Assembly (NCBI GenBank): GCA_963728965.1
Contig: CAVSMH010000009.1
Span: 1 to 64,000, forward strand
Direction: 5' to 3'
DNA from: DASQZT01 sp963728965
Lineage (GTDB): Bacteria; Acidobacteriota; Terriglobia; Bryobacterales; Bryobacteraceae
Length of the DNA stretch: 64,000 nucleotides
Both the position numbers and the translations under genes were made by a program. The first letter of the stretch is position 1. Every line of letters starts with the position of its first letter. The notes under the pieces are model-generated. The model saw only the letters and a program-made list of their open reading frames with translations, ran no database searches and was not told the DNA's origin. Below, piece by piece: positions 34,603 through 43,697 of the stretch.

Positions 34603-37242
34603 TCACGGTACCACGTTCCAGCCGTCCACCTGGATATAGGACGGTACCCCTTCGAGGAGCTTCCGCGCAAATGTTGCGGTGATTTCTCGTACTTCGCCCG
34701 GCATCAGCTCGAAATAGTTATCGTCCCAGATGACCGGGGCGATGTCGCCGCCATCCTTGCCCTTCAACACGGTGAGATGGACGAAGAAGGCGAGCTGCGC
34801 GGACGGGTTCCGCACCACCACGCGCTCCACCCGGTCGGCGCCGTTGTCTTCGGACTGCCACATCACGGTCAGTTTGGCGGGGGGCAGTTGCTGAAGACCG
34901 GTGAGGTCGGCATACGACGTCATGGCCGTGTGCCAGGCGTCGGAGGTGTTCCAGTCGAAGACGTCCGGCGCCGTGGAGAGCCAGTAGAAATTCGAGCTCA
35001 CCGGGTTGCCGCCGGCATCGCGCAGCGAGAGCCGCACGAAGTACGTCCGCGACAGGCCGGCGATTTCGGGAAGTGAGAAAACCCGCGTAACGCTGTCTTC
35101 GGCGATATCGGCAGCGGCGGTGAGCGAGAACTTCTCGGTGAGGTCGAAATTGAGAACCTGCGCGGTGACACGGTAACCCGCAAACGCGCGGTAGAGCGAA
35201 TTGACGACCACGACGGAGCGGTCATCGTAGGAATACTGGACGTGCAGCGGCTCGCAGGCTTTCTTGGTGCCGAAATAGCCGCCACCGGGGCGCAGGTACC
35301 AGTCATAGAGGTGCCATACGATCGAGGGCCAGGCGTTGTTGACCATCCACTGGATCACCCCGGTGGCGGTGTACTTGTTCCGCCCGTAGCCTTCGAACAT
35401 GGCGCGCTCGGCCTCGTAGGCCGCCACCTGGCTCTTCTGGACGTAGTCCGCCAGGTCCCTGGCCTTGCCGTAGCGGGCTTCGAGGGCGGCGGTGTATTCA
35501 TCCAGGTTGGGATAGGTGGGGGTGGCTTCGTGGTAGATCCAGAACGGGTCGATGGGCCACAGGTGGTCGGCCGGCAACATCTGCCGCAGGCTGGCCATCA
35601 CCGGGATGGCGTGCCCGGGGGAGATTTCGGTAGCGAATCCAAACGCTCCGCCGCGGTCAGTGTCGAGGAGCCAGTAGTTGGGCGCCACGTAGGCGTAAGG
35701 GCCGCGCATCTTGACGCCCGTAGGTCCCGCCCCGGGGGTGATTTCGTCGCTGGCGGAGGCGATGTAGGGGTGGGGCCAGCGCTCCTGCCGGAGCACGTCC
35801 AGGTAGACCCGCTCGGCCTGGGGGTTGACGGCCGAATCGCTGCCGTACAGGAAGACAAACACGCCGGCATGATTGCGCAGGCGGCGCAGTTGATCGCGCA
35901 GCGATTCGGCGGCAATGGTGAAATCCTCGGGCTTCCACGTTTCGGGCCACTCCCAATAGGCGCAGCAGGACCATCCGGGCATGACCAGCATGCCGTAGCG
36001 GTCCGCCGTCTGGAAGAAGTGCTCGCCGGGCAGCTTGCCTTCGAGGCGCAGGGCGTTGAGGTGCATGTCGCGGGCATAGCGGATTTCGTTCTCCTCGCGT
36101 TCGTCGTCGGGGCGCAGCATCATGTCGTGCGTCCATCCGCCGCCGCGAATCAGGATGCGCTTGCCGTTGACGCGGAAGAGGCGGTGCCGGTTGGCGTCCA
36201 CCTCGGAGGTGAACTCGCGGATGCCGAAGGTCACGTCCTGGCGGTCGGAAACGGTGCCGCCGGTTTCGAACTCCAGGTGCAGTTGTTGGAGGTTCTGCGG
36301 CCCCAGCCCGTAGGGCCACCAGAGGGTCGGATCGCGGAAATTGAGCTGTGGATACACCGACGGGCTGAAGGTGACGGTGGTCGATTGGCCCGCGGCGAGC
36401 CGCACCGGCGTGGACACCGCCACCGTTCCGATGGTGCCGGTGAGGGTGCCTTCGACGTCCTGGCCGCCGGCGTTGGTGAGATCCGCATACACGGTCAGGT
36501 GGGCGAGATCGAGCGTGCTCTCGAGGCGGGTCACGACCTGCGGATGGCGCACGGTCACCGGACCGCTGGTGCGGATGTAGGCGTCGCGCACGATGCCCAT
36601 GTCTTTATCGGGCGGCAGCGGATTCCAATCGACGAAGGTGATGGTGAAGTCGTCTTCGGCCGGGGCGAACACCTCCACGGCGAGCGAATTGAGGCCAGCC
36701 ACGAGATCGTCGGTGATATCGAACTCGAAGGTGCGGTACATGCCGCGCACCTGGGCGGAGTCGGCCACCTGGCGGCCGTTCAGCCAGATATTGGCGCGGT
36801 TGTTGATGGAATCGAAGTTGAGCCAGAAGCGCTTGCCGGCGAACGCGCGTGCCAGCCGGGAGGCTGGGGCGGGGAGTTTGAAGGTGGTGCGGTACCACCA
36901 GGAGACGGCGAACGGGCTGTCGGCGGGCATGGGCAGGTTGGTGAAGTTGTCGCCGATATCGCCCGCAGTGCCGGGAAAGGAGCGCAGGTTCATCCCGAAA
37001 TAGGGATCGGGGAGCACGTGGTTATCGACGAGCGCCGCCAGGATGGTGGATGGAAGGCGGGCGGGATACCAGCCGCGGGTAGAGAAATCGGCGGAGGAAA
37101 TGGCGGCGCCTTGCGCGGCGACCTGGGCGGACGATTGGATCATCCAATCGCGGTCGAGATCAATCGTCGGTTGGGGCGCGGGGCGTGTCTGCGCGCCGGC
37201 GGCGAAGGATGCCGTAAGAAGCAGAAGGAGGACCCTGGTCAT
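34603..37242 (-). CDS. GH2-family glycosidase, exo-beta-glucosaminidase-like
   Basis: 879 residues; signal peptide (VLLLLLTASFAAGAQ). A GH2 sugar-binding jelly roll (SWWYRTTFKLPA, FWLNFDSINNRANIWLNGRQ), an immunoglobulin-like domain and a TIM barrel: RNHAGVFVFLYGSDSAVNPQ, MRGPYAYVAPNYW, GFATEISPGH with Glu539 as the likely nucleophile. Layout and length match secreted exo-beta-D-glucosaminidase or related beta-mannosidase-type GH2 enzymes that act on amino-sugar polymers. Substrate not proven. Confidence 0.88.
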   Translation of the reverse strand: MTRVLLLLLTASFAAGAQTRPAPQPTIDLDRDWMIQSSAQVAAQGAAISSADFSTRGWYPARLPSTILAALVDNHVLPDPYFGMNLRSFPGTAGDIGDNFTNLPMPADSPFAVSWWYRTTFKLPAPASRLARAFAGKRFWLNFDSINNRANIWLNGRQVADSAQVRGMYRTFEFDITDDLVAGLNSLAVEVFAPAEDDFTITFVDWNPLPPDKDMGIVRDAYIRTSGPVTVRHPQVVTRLESTLDLAHLTVYADLTNAGGQDVEGTLTGTIGTVAVSTPVRLAAGQSTTVTFSPSVYPQLNFRDPTLWWPYGLGPQNLQQLHLEFETGGTVSDRQDVTFGIREFTSEVDANRHRLFRVNGKRILIRGGGWTHDMMLRPDDEREENEIRYARDMHLNALRLEGKLPGEHFFQTADRYGMLVMPGWSCCAYWEWPETWKPEDFTIAAESLRDQLRRLRNHAGVFVFLYGSDSAVNPQAERVYLDVLRQERWPHPYIASASDEITPGAGPTGVKMRGPYAYVAPNYWLLDTDRGGAFGFATEISPGHAIPVMASLRQMLPADHLWPIDPFWIYHEATPTYPNLDEYTAALEARYGKARDLADYVQKSQVAAYEAERAMFEGYGRNKYTATGVIQWMVNNAWPSIVWHLYDWYLRPGGGYFGTKKACEPLHVQYSYDDRSVVVVNSLYRAFAGYRVTAQVLNFDLTEKFSLTAAADIAEDSVTRVFSLPEIAGLSRTYFVRLSLRDAGGNPVSSNFYWLSTAPDVFDWNTSDAWHTAMTSYADLTGLQQLPPAKLTVMWQSEDNGADRVERVVVRNPSAQLAFFVHLTVLKGKDGGDIAPVIWDDNYFELMPGEVREITATFARKLLEGVPSYIQVDGWNVVP

Positions 37243-37343
37243 GCAAGACACCCGCGAGAGCTTTCGCCCCCAGCCTAGCACGATGGGGGCGGGTTCAAGG
37301 GGGTTGACGTATTGACCGATAAGAACGTTAGGATAGAACCAGA

Positions 37344-38150
37344 ATGCCGGCCACGGTGATACCCATCCGCGCGCGCCGCCAGGGTACGTATGTGCTCCTG
37401 GAAGCGGCTCTGCCCGAGCGGCCGGCGCGGCCGATCGGAGTGCTGCTGATCGATCCGGCCACGGGGCGGGGATGGATCCGGCTGCGGGAATCGTTCGACG
37501 ATATGGCCGCGCCGGAGGATGCCGCGGTGCTGGAGGCGCTGGTGCCGGATATGCAGGAACACCTGGCCGAGGCGGGCGCCGAGCCATACCTGGCGTGGCT
37601 CGAAGATACCTGCTCCAACGTGCTGCGGGTGGGCGAGCGGCAGGTGGTGGAGGTGGATGCTTTCACGCGCGTGCTGGACCGGCTGTTCGACGAGCACGTG
37701 GAGAAAGCGGAGGTGGAGCCCTACCGCACCCACGTGCCGCTGTTCAGCCTGCGGGCCGCGGCGGGCAGCCTGGGCGACGAGATGCCGTCGGAGCCGGAGG
37801 ACTGGGTGCGCGCGCCGGCGGGGATGCGCCTCACCGAAGACCTGTTCGTGGCCCACGTGGTGGGCCGTTCGATGGAGCCCCGCATACCGGATGGCAGCCT
37901 CAACCTGTTCCGCCTGCACCCGGTAGGGTCGCGCCAGAACAAGATTCTCCTCATCCAGCGCTTCGGGGTTACGGACCAGAGCGCGCAGTACACCATCAAG
38001 AAATACACCAGCCGGAAGACCTACAGCGAAGACGGCCAGTGGCAGCACGAACGCATCCGGCTGGAGCCGCTCAACCCCGAGTTCGAAGCATGGGACGTGG
38101 ACCCGCAGGATTTCGCGGTGGTGGCCGAGTGGCTGCGCGTGATCGAGTGA
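37344..38150 (+). CDS. S24 (LexA-like) peptidase-domain protein without an obvious HTH
   Basis: 268 residues. The C-terminal half is an S24 self-cleaving domain: cleavage-type Ala140-Gly141 in LRAAAGSLG, catalytic Ser176 in VVGRSMEPRIPDGS, Lys219/220 in YTIKKYTSRK. The N-terminal 130 residues do not look like the helix-turn-helix of LexA or phage repressors (GTYVLLEAALPERPARPIGV, RGWIRLRESFDDM), so what cleavage would release is unknown. Its stop overlaps the mutY start (GTGA), linking it to DNA repair. Confidence 0.83.
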   Translation: MPATVIPIRARRQGTYVLLEAALPERPARPIGVLLIDPATGRGWIRLRESFDDMAAPEDAAVLEALVPDMQEHLAEAGAEPYLAWLEDTCSNVLRVGERQVVEVDAFTRVLDRLFDEHVEKAEVEPYRTHVPLFSLRAAAGSLGDEMPSEPEDWVRAPAGMRLTEDLFVAHVVGRSMEPRIPDGSLNLFRLHPVGSRQNKILLIQRFGVTDQSAQYTIKKYTSRKTYSEDGQWQHERIRLEPLNPEFEAWDVDPQDFAVVAEWLRVIE

Positions 38151-39145
38151 AAGTGGCGGCGCGGCTGCTGGCATGGTACCGGCAGGGCCACCGCGACCTG
38201 CCGTGGCGCGGCACCGCCGATCCGTACCGCATCTGGATTTCGGAGATCATGCTACAGCAGACGCGGGCGCAGGCGGTGGTTCCGTACTTCGCGCGGTTCC
38301 TGGAGCGGTTCCCCACGGTAGAAGCGCTGGCCGCGGCGGGTGAAGACGAAGTGCTGGCGGTGTGGAGCGGGTTGGGATACTATTTGCGGGCCCGCAACCT
38401 GCGAGTGGCGGCGCAGCGCATCGTAGCGGCGGGAGGCTTCCCGCGGGAGTACGCCGCCATCCGCGCGCTGCCCGGCATTGGCGATTACACGGCGGCGGCC
38501 ATTGCCAGCATCGCGTTCGGGCTGCCGCACGCAGTGGTGGATGGAAACGTGCTGCGGGTGGTGGCGCGGGTGGAAAACGATGCCGCGGATATAGCCTCGG
38601 CGCGCACGCGCGATCGCTTCCAGGCCATCGTGCAGGAGTGGCTCGATCCCGCGGATCCGGGCGGGTTCAACCAGGCACTGATGGAGCTCGGCGCCACGCT
38701 GTGCCTGCCGCGGAATCCGCAATGCCTGCTCTGCCCGCTGGCCCCGGTCTGCGGGGCGTCGGAAGCAGGCACGGCCGGGCAACTGCCCCTAAAACGGCGC
38801 GGCGCGAACGCGGTGGAGGTTGAAGGCGTGCTGCTGATCGCGCGGCGGGGGCGGCGGGTGCTCCTGCGGCAGCGCCCCGCGGATGCGCGCAGCATGGCCG
38901 GTTTTTGGGACCTGCCGACGCCGGACGATCTCCCCGCGGCGCGCACCGGAGAGAGCTTCGGCTTCATCGACCACACCATCACCAACCATCACTACCGGCT
39001 GGAGGTGGTGGCCGCCGCAGTGCGCCGGACCGGGCCGGACTTTCGATGGTTCGAGCCGGCGCGCTTCGCGGATATTCCCCTCAGTACCCGGGCGCGAAAA
39101 GCGCTGAAACGCGCCGGCATTCCGGAACATATTCAGAACTTGTGA
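38147..39145 (+). CDS. mutY: A/G-specific adenine glycosylase
   Basis: 332 residues. It removes adenine mispaired with 8-oxoguanine in base-excision repair. Glu33 in WISEIMLQQTRA, helix-hairpin-helix LPGIGDYTAAAIASIAFG with Asp132 in AVVDGNVLRVV, and four cluster cysteines spaced C-x6-C-x2-C-x5-C (CLPRNPQCLLCPLAPVC). A C-terminal NUDIX-like domain (VEGVLLIARRGRRVLLRQRP ... GFWDLP) senses 8-oxoG. GTG start at 38147 overlaps the S24 gene. Confidence 0.96.
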   Translation: MKVAARLLAWYRQGHRDLPWRGTADPYRIWISEIMLQQTRAQAVVPYFARFLERFPTVEALAAAGEDEVLAVWSGLGYYLRARNLRVAAQRIVAAGGFPREYAAIRALPGIGDYTAAAIASIAFGLPHAVVDGNVLRVVARVENDAADIASARTRDRFQAIVQEWLDPADPGGFNQALMELGATLCLPRNPQCLLCPLAPVCGASEAGTAGQLPLKRRGANAVEVEGVLLIARRGRRVLLRQRPADARSMAGFWDLPTPDDLPAARTGESFGFIDHTITNHHYRLEVVAAAVRRTGPDFRWFEPARFADIPLSTRARKALKRAGIPEHIQNL

Positions 39146-39226
39146 TCGTTTCGTAAAACTGTCTCACGGAGCGGATTTCTCGCGGTTCCGTCGAGTACAC
39201 TGCACTCAAACGGTGTTGAAAAGACT

Positions 39227-40621
39227 ATGCCAACGCGACGAAGAATTTTCTGCGCCAAGACGGCACTCATTATGGGCGCGCTCCCGCTTTTGATTTGGGC
39301 CGTTGAAAATGGACCGGATGCGGGCTACAGCGGCGTGCCGGGCGAAAGCGGCACCTGCACCGCCTCGGGGTGCCACGTGGGCAAGACCAACGATCCCGCC
39401 AACAGGGGTAGCGTCAGCGTGACGTTCCCCGGCGGCAAAACGTATACGCCGGGAGTCAGGCAGCACCTGGTGGTGACCATCGCCGATCCGACCCAGCGGG
39501 CCTGGGGATTCCAGCTCACCGCGCGGGTGGCCAGTTCGACCAGCACGCTGGCGGGGACGCTCGCGTCCAGCGATGCCAATACCGAAATCATGTGCGCCAC
39601 CGCCAACCTGGCCTCGGAGAAGGAACTCCGCTTCAGCGCCGGCGCGCCGCAAACCTGCCCATCGAACATGCCGCTGGCCTACATCGAGCACAGCTTTGCC
39701 GGGTACACCGCCAGCAAGGGCCACACCGGTTCGCAAAGCTACGAATTCGACTGGACGCCTCCGGCGACCGACATCGGCAACATCACGGTGTACGTTTCGG
39801 GCAACGCGGCCAACGGCGACCTGACGGTGAACGGCGACCACATCTACAATACGAGCTTCACGCTGACGCCCTCGGCCGGAGGGGGAGGCGCCACGCCGTC
39901 CATCGACACCGTGGAGAGCGGCGCCGGATTGCAGACCACCGTGGAGTCGGGTTCGTGGGTGACAATCAAGGGAACGAAGCTGGCCAACACCGATCCGGGC
40001 CGCATCTGGCGTAGCGATGAAATCGTCGATGGAGCCGCCTTGCCGACGACGCTCGATGGAGTGAGCGTGACCATCAACAACAAGCCGGCGTACGTGTACT
40101 ACATCAGCCCCACGCAGATCAACGTGCAGGCGCCCACGGACACGGCCACCGGTTCGGTGAGCGTGGTGGTGAACAATAACGGCACCTCGAGCGCGGCGTT
40201 CACGGCCAATATGCAAACCTTCGCGCCGGCGTTCTTCACGTTCGGCGCGACCGGATACGCCATCGTGACGCGCTACCCGGATAACGCCATCGTGGCGAGC
40301 CCCACCGCGGTGCCTGGGACGGTGGCGGCGAAGGCGGGCGATGTGCTGATCCTGTGGACCACGGGCTTCGGTCCGACCGACCCGAGCGTTGCGGCCGGGC
40401 ATGTGGTGACCGGCGCACCGGCGGCCACGACGGCTCCCACCATCAGCGTGAATGGCGTGCCGGTCCCGGTGATCGGGGTGGCGCTGAGTCCCGGGAGCGT
40501 GGGCCTGTACCAGGTGGCGATTCAGCTTCCGGCATCGCTGCCGGCGGGCGACGTAGCGATCCAGGCGTCGGTGGGCGGCGCGCAGTCGCCCGGCGGAGTG
40601 AAACTGTTCATCGGCAACTGA
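39227..40621 (+). CDS. Secreted protein: reelin/choice-of-anchor-like domain plus Solibacter-type C-terminal domain
   Basis: 464 residues with a signal peptide (TALIMGALPLLIWAVE). Residues about 28-215: a CTASGCH motif (a possible, atypical CX4CH haem site) and a beta-rich domain (VRQHLVVTIADPTQRAWGFQ, SYEFDWTPPATDIGNITVYV) like reelin/choice-of-anchor V modules. Residues about 225-464 carry the C-terminal domain known from Solibacter (WVTIKGTKLANTDPGR, YYISPTQINVQAP, LILWTTGFGPTDP, PASLPAGDVAI). Probably cell-surface or extracellular. A lineage marker for this window. Confidence 0.85.
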   Translation: MPTRRRIFCAKTALIMGALPLLIWAVENGPDAGYSGVPGESGTCTASGCHVGKTNDPANRGSVSVTFPGGKTYTPGVRQHLVVTIADPTQRAWGFQLTARVASSTSTLAGTLASSDANTEIMCATANLASEKELRFSAGAPQTCPSNMPLAYIEHSFAGYTASKGHTGSQSYEFDWTPPATDIGNITVYVSGNAANGDLTVNGDHIYNTSFTLTPSAGGGGATPSIDTVESGAGLQTTVESGSWVTIKGTKLANTDPGRIWRSDEIVDGAALPTTLDGVSVTINNKPAYVYYISPTQINVQAPTDTATGSVSVVVNNNGTSSAAFTANMQTFAPAFFTFGATGYAIVTRYPDNAIVASPTAVPGTVAAKAGDVLILWTTGFGPTDPSVAAGHVVTGAPAATTAPTISVNGVPVPVIGVALSPGSVGLYQVAIQLPASLPAGDVAIQASVGGAQSPGGVKLFIGN

Positions 40622-40642
40622 GAACGGCGGATAATAGGGCTC

Positions 40643-42013
40643 GTGGAGCAATTCGCCCTCGAGTTCGACCTCACTCCCCGGCGGCGCATTTTCAGCGTCA
40701 TCGAATTGAACGCCGCCATCCGCGCGGCGCTCGATGCCGAATTTCGGGACGTATGGGTGACGGGGGAGATCTCGGGGCTGAAGCTCGCGCCGAGCGGACA
40801 CTACTATTTCACGCTGAAAGAGCGCGACGCGCAGGTGAAGTGCGTGGCCTTCCGCTTCGCCCACCGCTACTGGAAATTCAAGCCGCGCGACGGTCTGGCG
40901 GTGCTGGCGCGCGGCCGCGTGGATGTGTACGAAGCGCGCGGCGAATACCAGTTGCTGGTGGAGACGCTGGAGCCGCAGGGCATCGGGGCGCTGCAACTGG
41001 CCTTCGAACAGCTCAAGAAAAAGCTGTCCGAAGAAGGGCTGTTCGAGGCCGCGCGCAAACGACCGCTGCCGCGCTTTCCGCGGCGCATCGGCATCGTCAC
41101 CTCGCCGCGCGGCGCGGCCATCGCGGACATGGTGAACATCCTGTCGCGCCGGTTCCCGGGCCTGCATATCCGCCTGTTTCCGGCGGCGGTGCAGGGCGAA
41201 GGGTCGCCTGAAGAGGTGGTCCGCGGGATCCAGTATTTCAGCCGGGCGAAGTGGGCGGATGTGGTGATCGTGGGGCGCGGCGGCGGTTCGCTCGAAGATC
41301 TCTGGACGTTCAACGAAGAAGGGGTGGCGCGCGCCATCGCGGCGTGTGCGGTGCCGGTGGTGTCGGCGGTGGGTCACGAAACGGACGTGACCATCGCGGA
41401 TTTTGTGGCCGACCTGCGCGCGGCCACCCCGTCAGCCGCCGCCGAGATGGTGATCTGCACGCGGGAAGAGCTGCTGGAGCGCATCGGGCTGGCGCGCACC
41501 AAGAGCGTGCAGGCGCTGCGCTACCGGCTGGCGATGCTCGACCGGCGGCTGCGGCTGCAGGGGATCGACCGCGCGCTGAGCGGGCTGCAACGGCGGGTGG
41601 GCCGCGGGCTGCAGCGCGTGGATGAGCTGGACTATCGGCTGCGCGAGCGGATCCGCGCGGCGCTCGAGGCGCGCGGGCGGGCCCGCCGCCTGCTCGAGAC
41701 GCGCGTGCAACGTTTCGACGTGCGGCCCCGGCTGGCGGGCGACCGGCGCCGCATGGAGGCCGCCCACCGCGCCGTGCTGGAGTCGGTCCGGCTGCGCCTG
41801 GCGCGGCGCCGCGGCGCCCTCGAACAACTCACCGCCAAGCTCTCGCAGTTGAGCCCGCTGCGAGTACTCGAACGCGGCTACGCCATCGTGTCCACCGCGT
41901 CGGGAATCGTCAAAGACCCGGCCGCGGCGCTGCCCGGCACGCCCATCCACGTCCGCCTGGCGAACGGGGAACTGGACGCGCGGGTGGAAGGCGGTTCACC
42001 GCAGCTTCCATAA
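40643..42013 (+). CDS. xseA: Exodeoxyribonuclease VII large subunit
   Basis: 456 residues. N-terminal OB-fold (VTGEISGLKLAPSGHYYFTL, QVKCVAFRFAHRYWKF), then the catalytic region (RIGIVTSPRGAAIADMVNIL, VVIVGRGGGSLEDLWTFNEE, SAVGHETDVTIADFVADLRA, TPSAAAEM), a long Arg-rich coiled coil and a C-terminal barrel (LSPLRVLERGYAIV). Degrades single-stranded DNA with XseB, which is not in the window. GTG start at 40643. Its 3' end overlaps the convergent methyltransferase gene by 18 bases. Confidence 0.96.
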   Translation: MEQFALEFDLTPRRRIFSVIELNAAIRAALDAEFRDVWVTGEISGLKLAPSGHYYFTLKERDAQVKCVAFRFAHRYWKFKPRDGLAVLARGRVDVYEARGEYQLLVETLEPQGIGALQLAFEQLKKKLSEEGLFEAARKRPLPRFPRRIGIVTSPRGAAIADMVNILSRRFPGLHIRLFPAAVQGEGSPEEVVRGIQYFSRAKWADVVIVGRGGGSLEDLWTFNEEGVARAIAACAVPVVSAVGHETDVTIADFVADLRAATPSAAAEMVICTREELLERIGLARTKSVQALRYRLAMLDRRLRLQGIDRALSGLQRRVGRGLQRVDELDYRLRERIRAALEARGRARRLLETRVQRFDVRPRLAGDRRRMEAAHRAVLESVRLRLARRRGALEQLTAKLSQLSPLRVLERGYAIVSTASGIVKDPAAALPGTPIHVRLANGELDARVEGGSPQLP

Positions 42014-42712
42014 GATCTGGCGCAGCATGCCGAGCAACACCGGCGCGTCGCGCGCGGCCACGTTCAGCCGGCGCATGAGGCGCCGCACCTTCTCTTCCGT
42101 GGACGCGCCGGTGACGGGGTTGACGTAGCCGCTTTCGCGAAGCGCCTCCATGAGCAGGGCGGTGATCTGCTCGTTCTCCGCCGCGCTGGCCGCCAGAATG
42201 CGCCGCGGGCGGGCCACCACGGCTTTGGGATCGCGCACCAGTTCATAGAGACACAGGGCCACTGCCTGGCCGAGGTTCATGGAAAGGTGGAGGTCGATGG
42301 TGGGGATGCGCATGAGCCAGTGGCAATGGCTGAGGTCGTCGTTGGATAACCCGAACTTTTCCGAACCGAACAACAGCGCCACCGGCGCGGCAGCCAGGGC
42401 ACGGCGGATGAGGCTCGCGCCGTACTCCAGCCGGCGGATAGGATGCTGCAACTCGCGGTGACCCACCGAGGTGGTGCCCACCACCAGCCGGCACGCGGCG
42501 ATTGCATCCGTTACACTGGCGAATTCCGGCGCGCGGGCCAGCAGGGGCGCCGCGCCCACGGCCGACCGCGCCTCGCGAAAGGCCACGTCGTACGGGTTCA
42601 CCACGCGCAGTCCGGAGAAACCGAAATTGGCCATGGCCCGCGCCGCCGCGCCGATGTTGAGCGGATTGCGGGTGGACACCATCACTACGCTGAGATTGTC
42701 TTTCCAGTTCAA
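41996..42712 (-). CDS. TrmJ-like RNA 2'-O-methyltransferase (SPOUT family)
   Basis: 238 residues. SPOUT/TrmH motifs: MVSTRNPLNIGAAARAMANF, VALLFGSEKFGLSNDDLSHC, IPTIDLHLSMNLGQAVALCL. The layout and helical C-terminus (VNPVTGASTEEKVRRLMRRL) resemble TrmJ, which methylates position 32 of tRNAs; rRNA targets are also possible. Start chosen as the TTG at 42712, which overlaps the stop of the PHP gene (TTGA). Confidence 0.87.
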   Translation of the reverse strand: MNWKDNLSVVMVSTRNPLNIGAAARAMANFGFSGLRVVNPYDVAFREARSAVGAAPLLARAPEFASVTDAIAACRLVVGTTSVGHRELQHPIRRLEYGASLIRRALAAAPVALLFGSEKFGLSNDDLSHCHWLMRIPTIDLHLSMNLGQAVALCLYELVRDPKAVVARPRRILAASAAENEQITALLMEALRESGYVNPVTGASTEEKVRRLMRRLNVAARDAPVLLGMLRQILWKLR

Positions 42713-43545
42713 GGCGATACACGCAGGCGGTCCATGAGGTCGGGAGGGATCTTGAGGTTGCCGCCGCACCCGGTGCCGAGCTGCACCTCGGGTTTCACAT
42801 CGCCATGGAAATCCGAGCCACCGGTGACCAGCAGGCCGTAGTGCTCCGACAGTCCGAGGTAGAGGCGGGTTTCTTCGGGACCGTGGTCGCTGTGGTAGGC
42901 CTCAATGGCGTTGAGCCCGGCGTTGCATAATTCGGGCATCAGGGCGGGGACGTCTCCGTTCACGCGGGCGGGATGGGCCAGCGAAGCGACGCCGCCGGCA
43001 TTGCGGATGCGCTCGATGCCCTCGGAGAACTGGGGCTCGCGGCGATAGACATACGCTTTGGCGGACTCATCCAGGTACTCGTCGAACGCCTGGCGGAAAT
43101 TCGACACGTACCCTTTTTCCACCATGATTCGGGCAAAGTGGGGACGGCCGGTCATGCCGCGGCCGAGGGCTTCGGCCTCTTCCACGGTGATGTCGAAGCC
43201 GAATTCGCGCAGCCGGGCGGCCAACCGGACGTTACGTTCGCGGCGGGACTCCTGCATCTCGATCAGCCAGCGGCGGAATTCGGTCAGACCGCCGTTGGAA
43301 AAAAAGTAGCCCAACAGATGAACGGAGCGGCCATGGAGTTTGGTCGAGAGCTCGATGCCGCAAACCACTTCCACCCCACTGGCGCGGCCAAGCGGCAGTG
43401 CCTGATCGTAGCCCGCGAAGGTATCGTGGTCGGTGATACCGAGAACATCGACGCCCGTGCGCACCGCTTCCGCGATCAGCCGGGCCGGTGAGTAACTTCC
43501 GTCTGAGAGGTCGGTATGCGAATGAAGATCAATCAAATGCGGCAA
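42709..43545 (-). CDS. PHP-domain phosphoesterase (RNase AM/TrpH-like)
   Basis: About 278 residues. PHP motifs: LIDLHSHTDLSDGSYSPARL, LGITDHDTFAGYDQAL, VCGIELST, GVASLAHPARVNGD and TGGSDFHGD supply the metal ligands. Family members hydrolyse 5'-terminal nucleotides of RNA or small phosphonucleotides (RNase AM). The start is uncertain: no good ribosome-binding site. I took the TTG just before the first PHP strand; an alternative is 43587. Likely co-transcribed with the TrmJ-like gene. Confidence 0.87.
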   Translation of the reverse strand: MPHLIDLHSHTDLSDGSYSPARLIAEAVRTGVDVLGITDHDTFAGYDQALPLGRASGVEVVCGIELSTKLHGRSVHLLGYFFSNGGLTEFRRWLIEMQESRRERNVRLAARLREFGFDITVEEAEALGRGMTGRPHFARIMVEKGYVSNFRQAFDEYLDESAKAYVYRREPQFSEGIERIRNAGGVASLAHPARVNGDVPALMPELCNAGLNAIEAYHSDHGPEETRLYLGLSEHYGLLVTGGSDFHGDVKPEVQLGTGCGGNLKIPPDLMDRLRVSP

Positions 43546-43643
43546 GACCCAAGTGTTCCAGTGTAGCCCAATACACCGGCCCAACACCCGGGGTGGGTGG
43601 GAACAGCACGGGCCGCCACCCGGACGATTACCGGGCGTATCGA

Positions 43644-43667
43644 GGCAGGCAGCGAGGGCCGCCTGCC
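43644..43667. terminator. Possible hairpin terminator beyond the 43698-44189 gene
   Basis: GGCAGGC and GCCTGCC form a 7-bp stem with a 10-base loop, 30 bases after the stop at 43698 (minus strand). No T run, so only suggestive. Confidence 0.3.
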
Positions 43668-43697
43668 CGACCTATAAATCGCGTAATGAGAACAGCG

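Noticed and set aside
35242..37278. A long plus-strand open frame (about 678 codons) opposite the GH2 gene
   Set aside because: It is the mirror of a clearly homologous GH2 enzyme in very GC-rich DNA, and its translation is Gly/Val/His/Arg-rich without domains.
39206..41377. A 723-codon minus-strand frame opposite the secreted protein and xseA
   Set aside because: Arg/His-rich shadow of two well-supported plus-strand genes.
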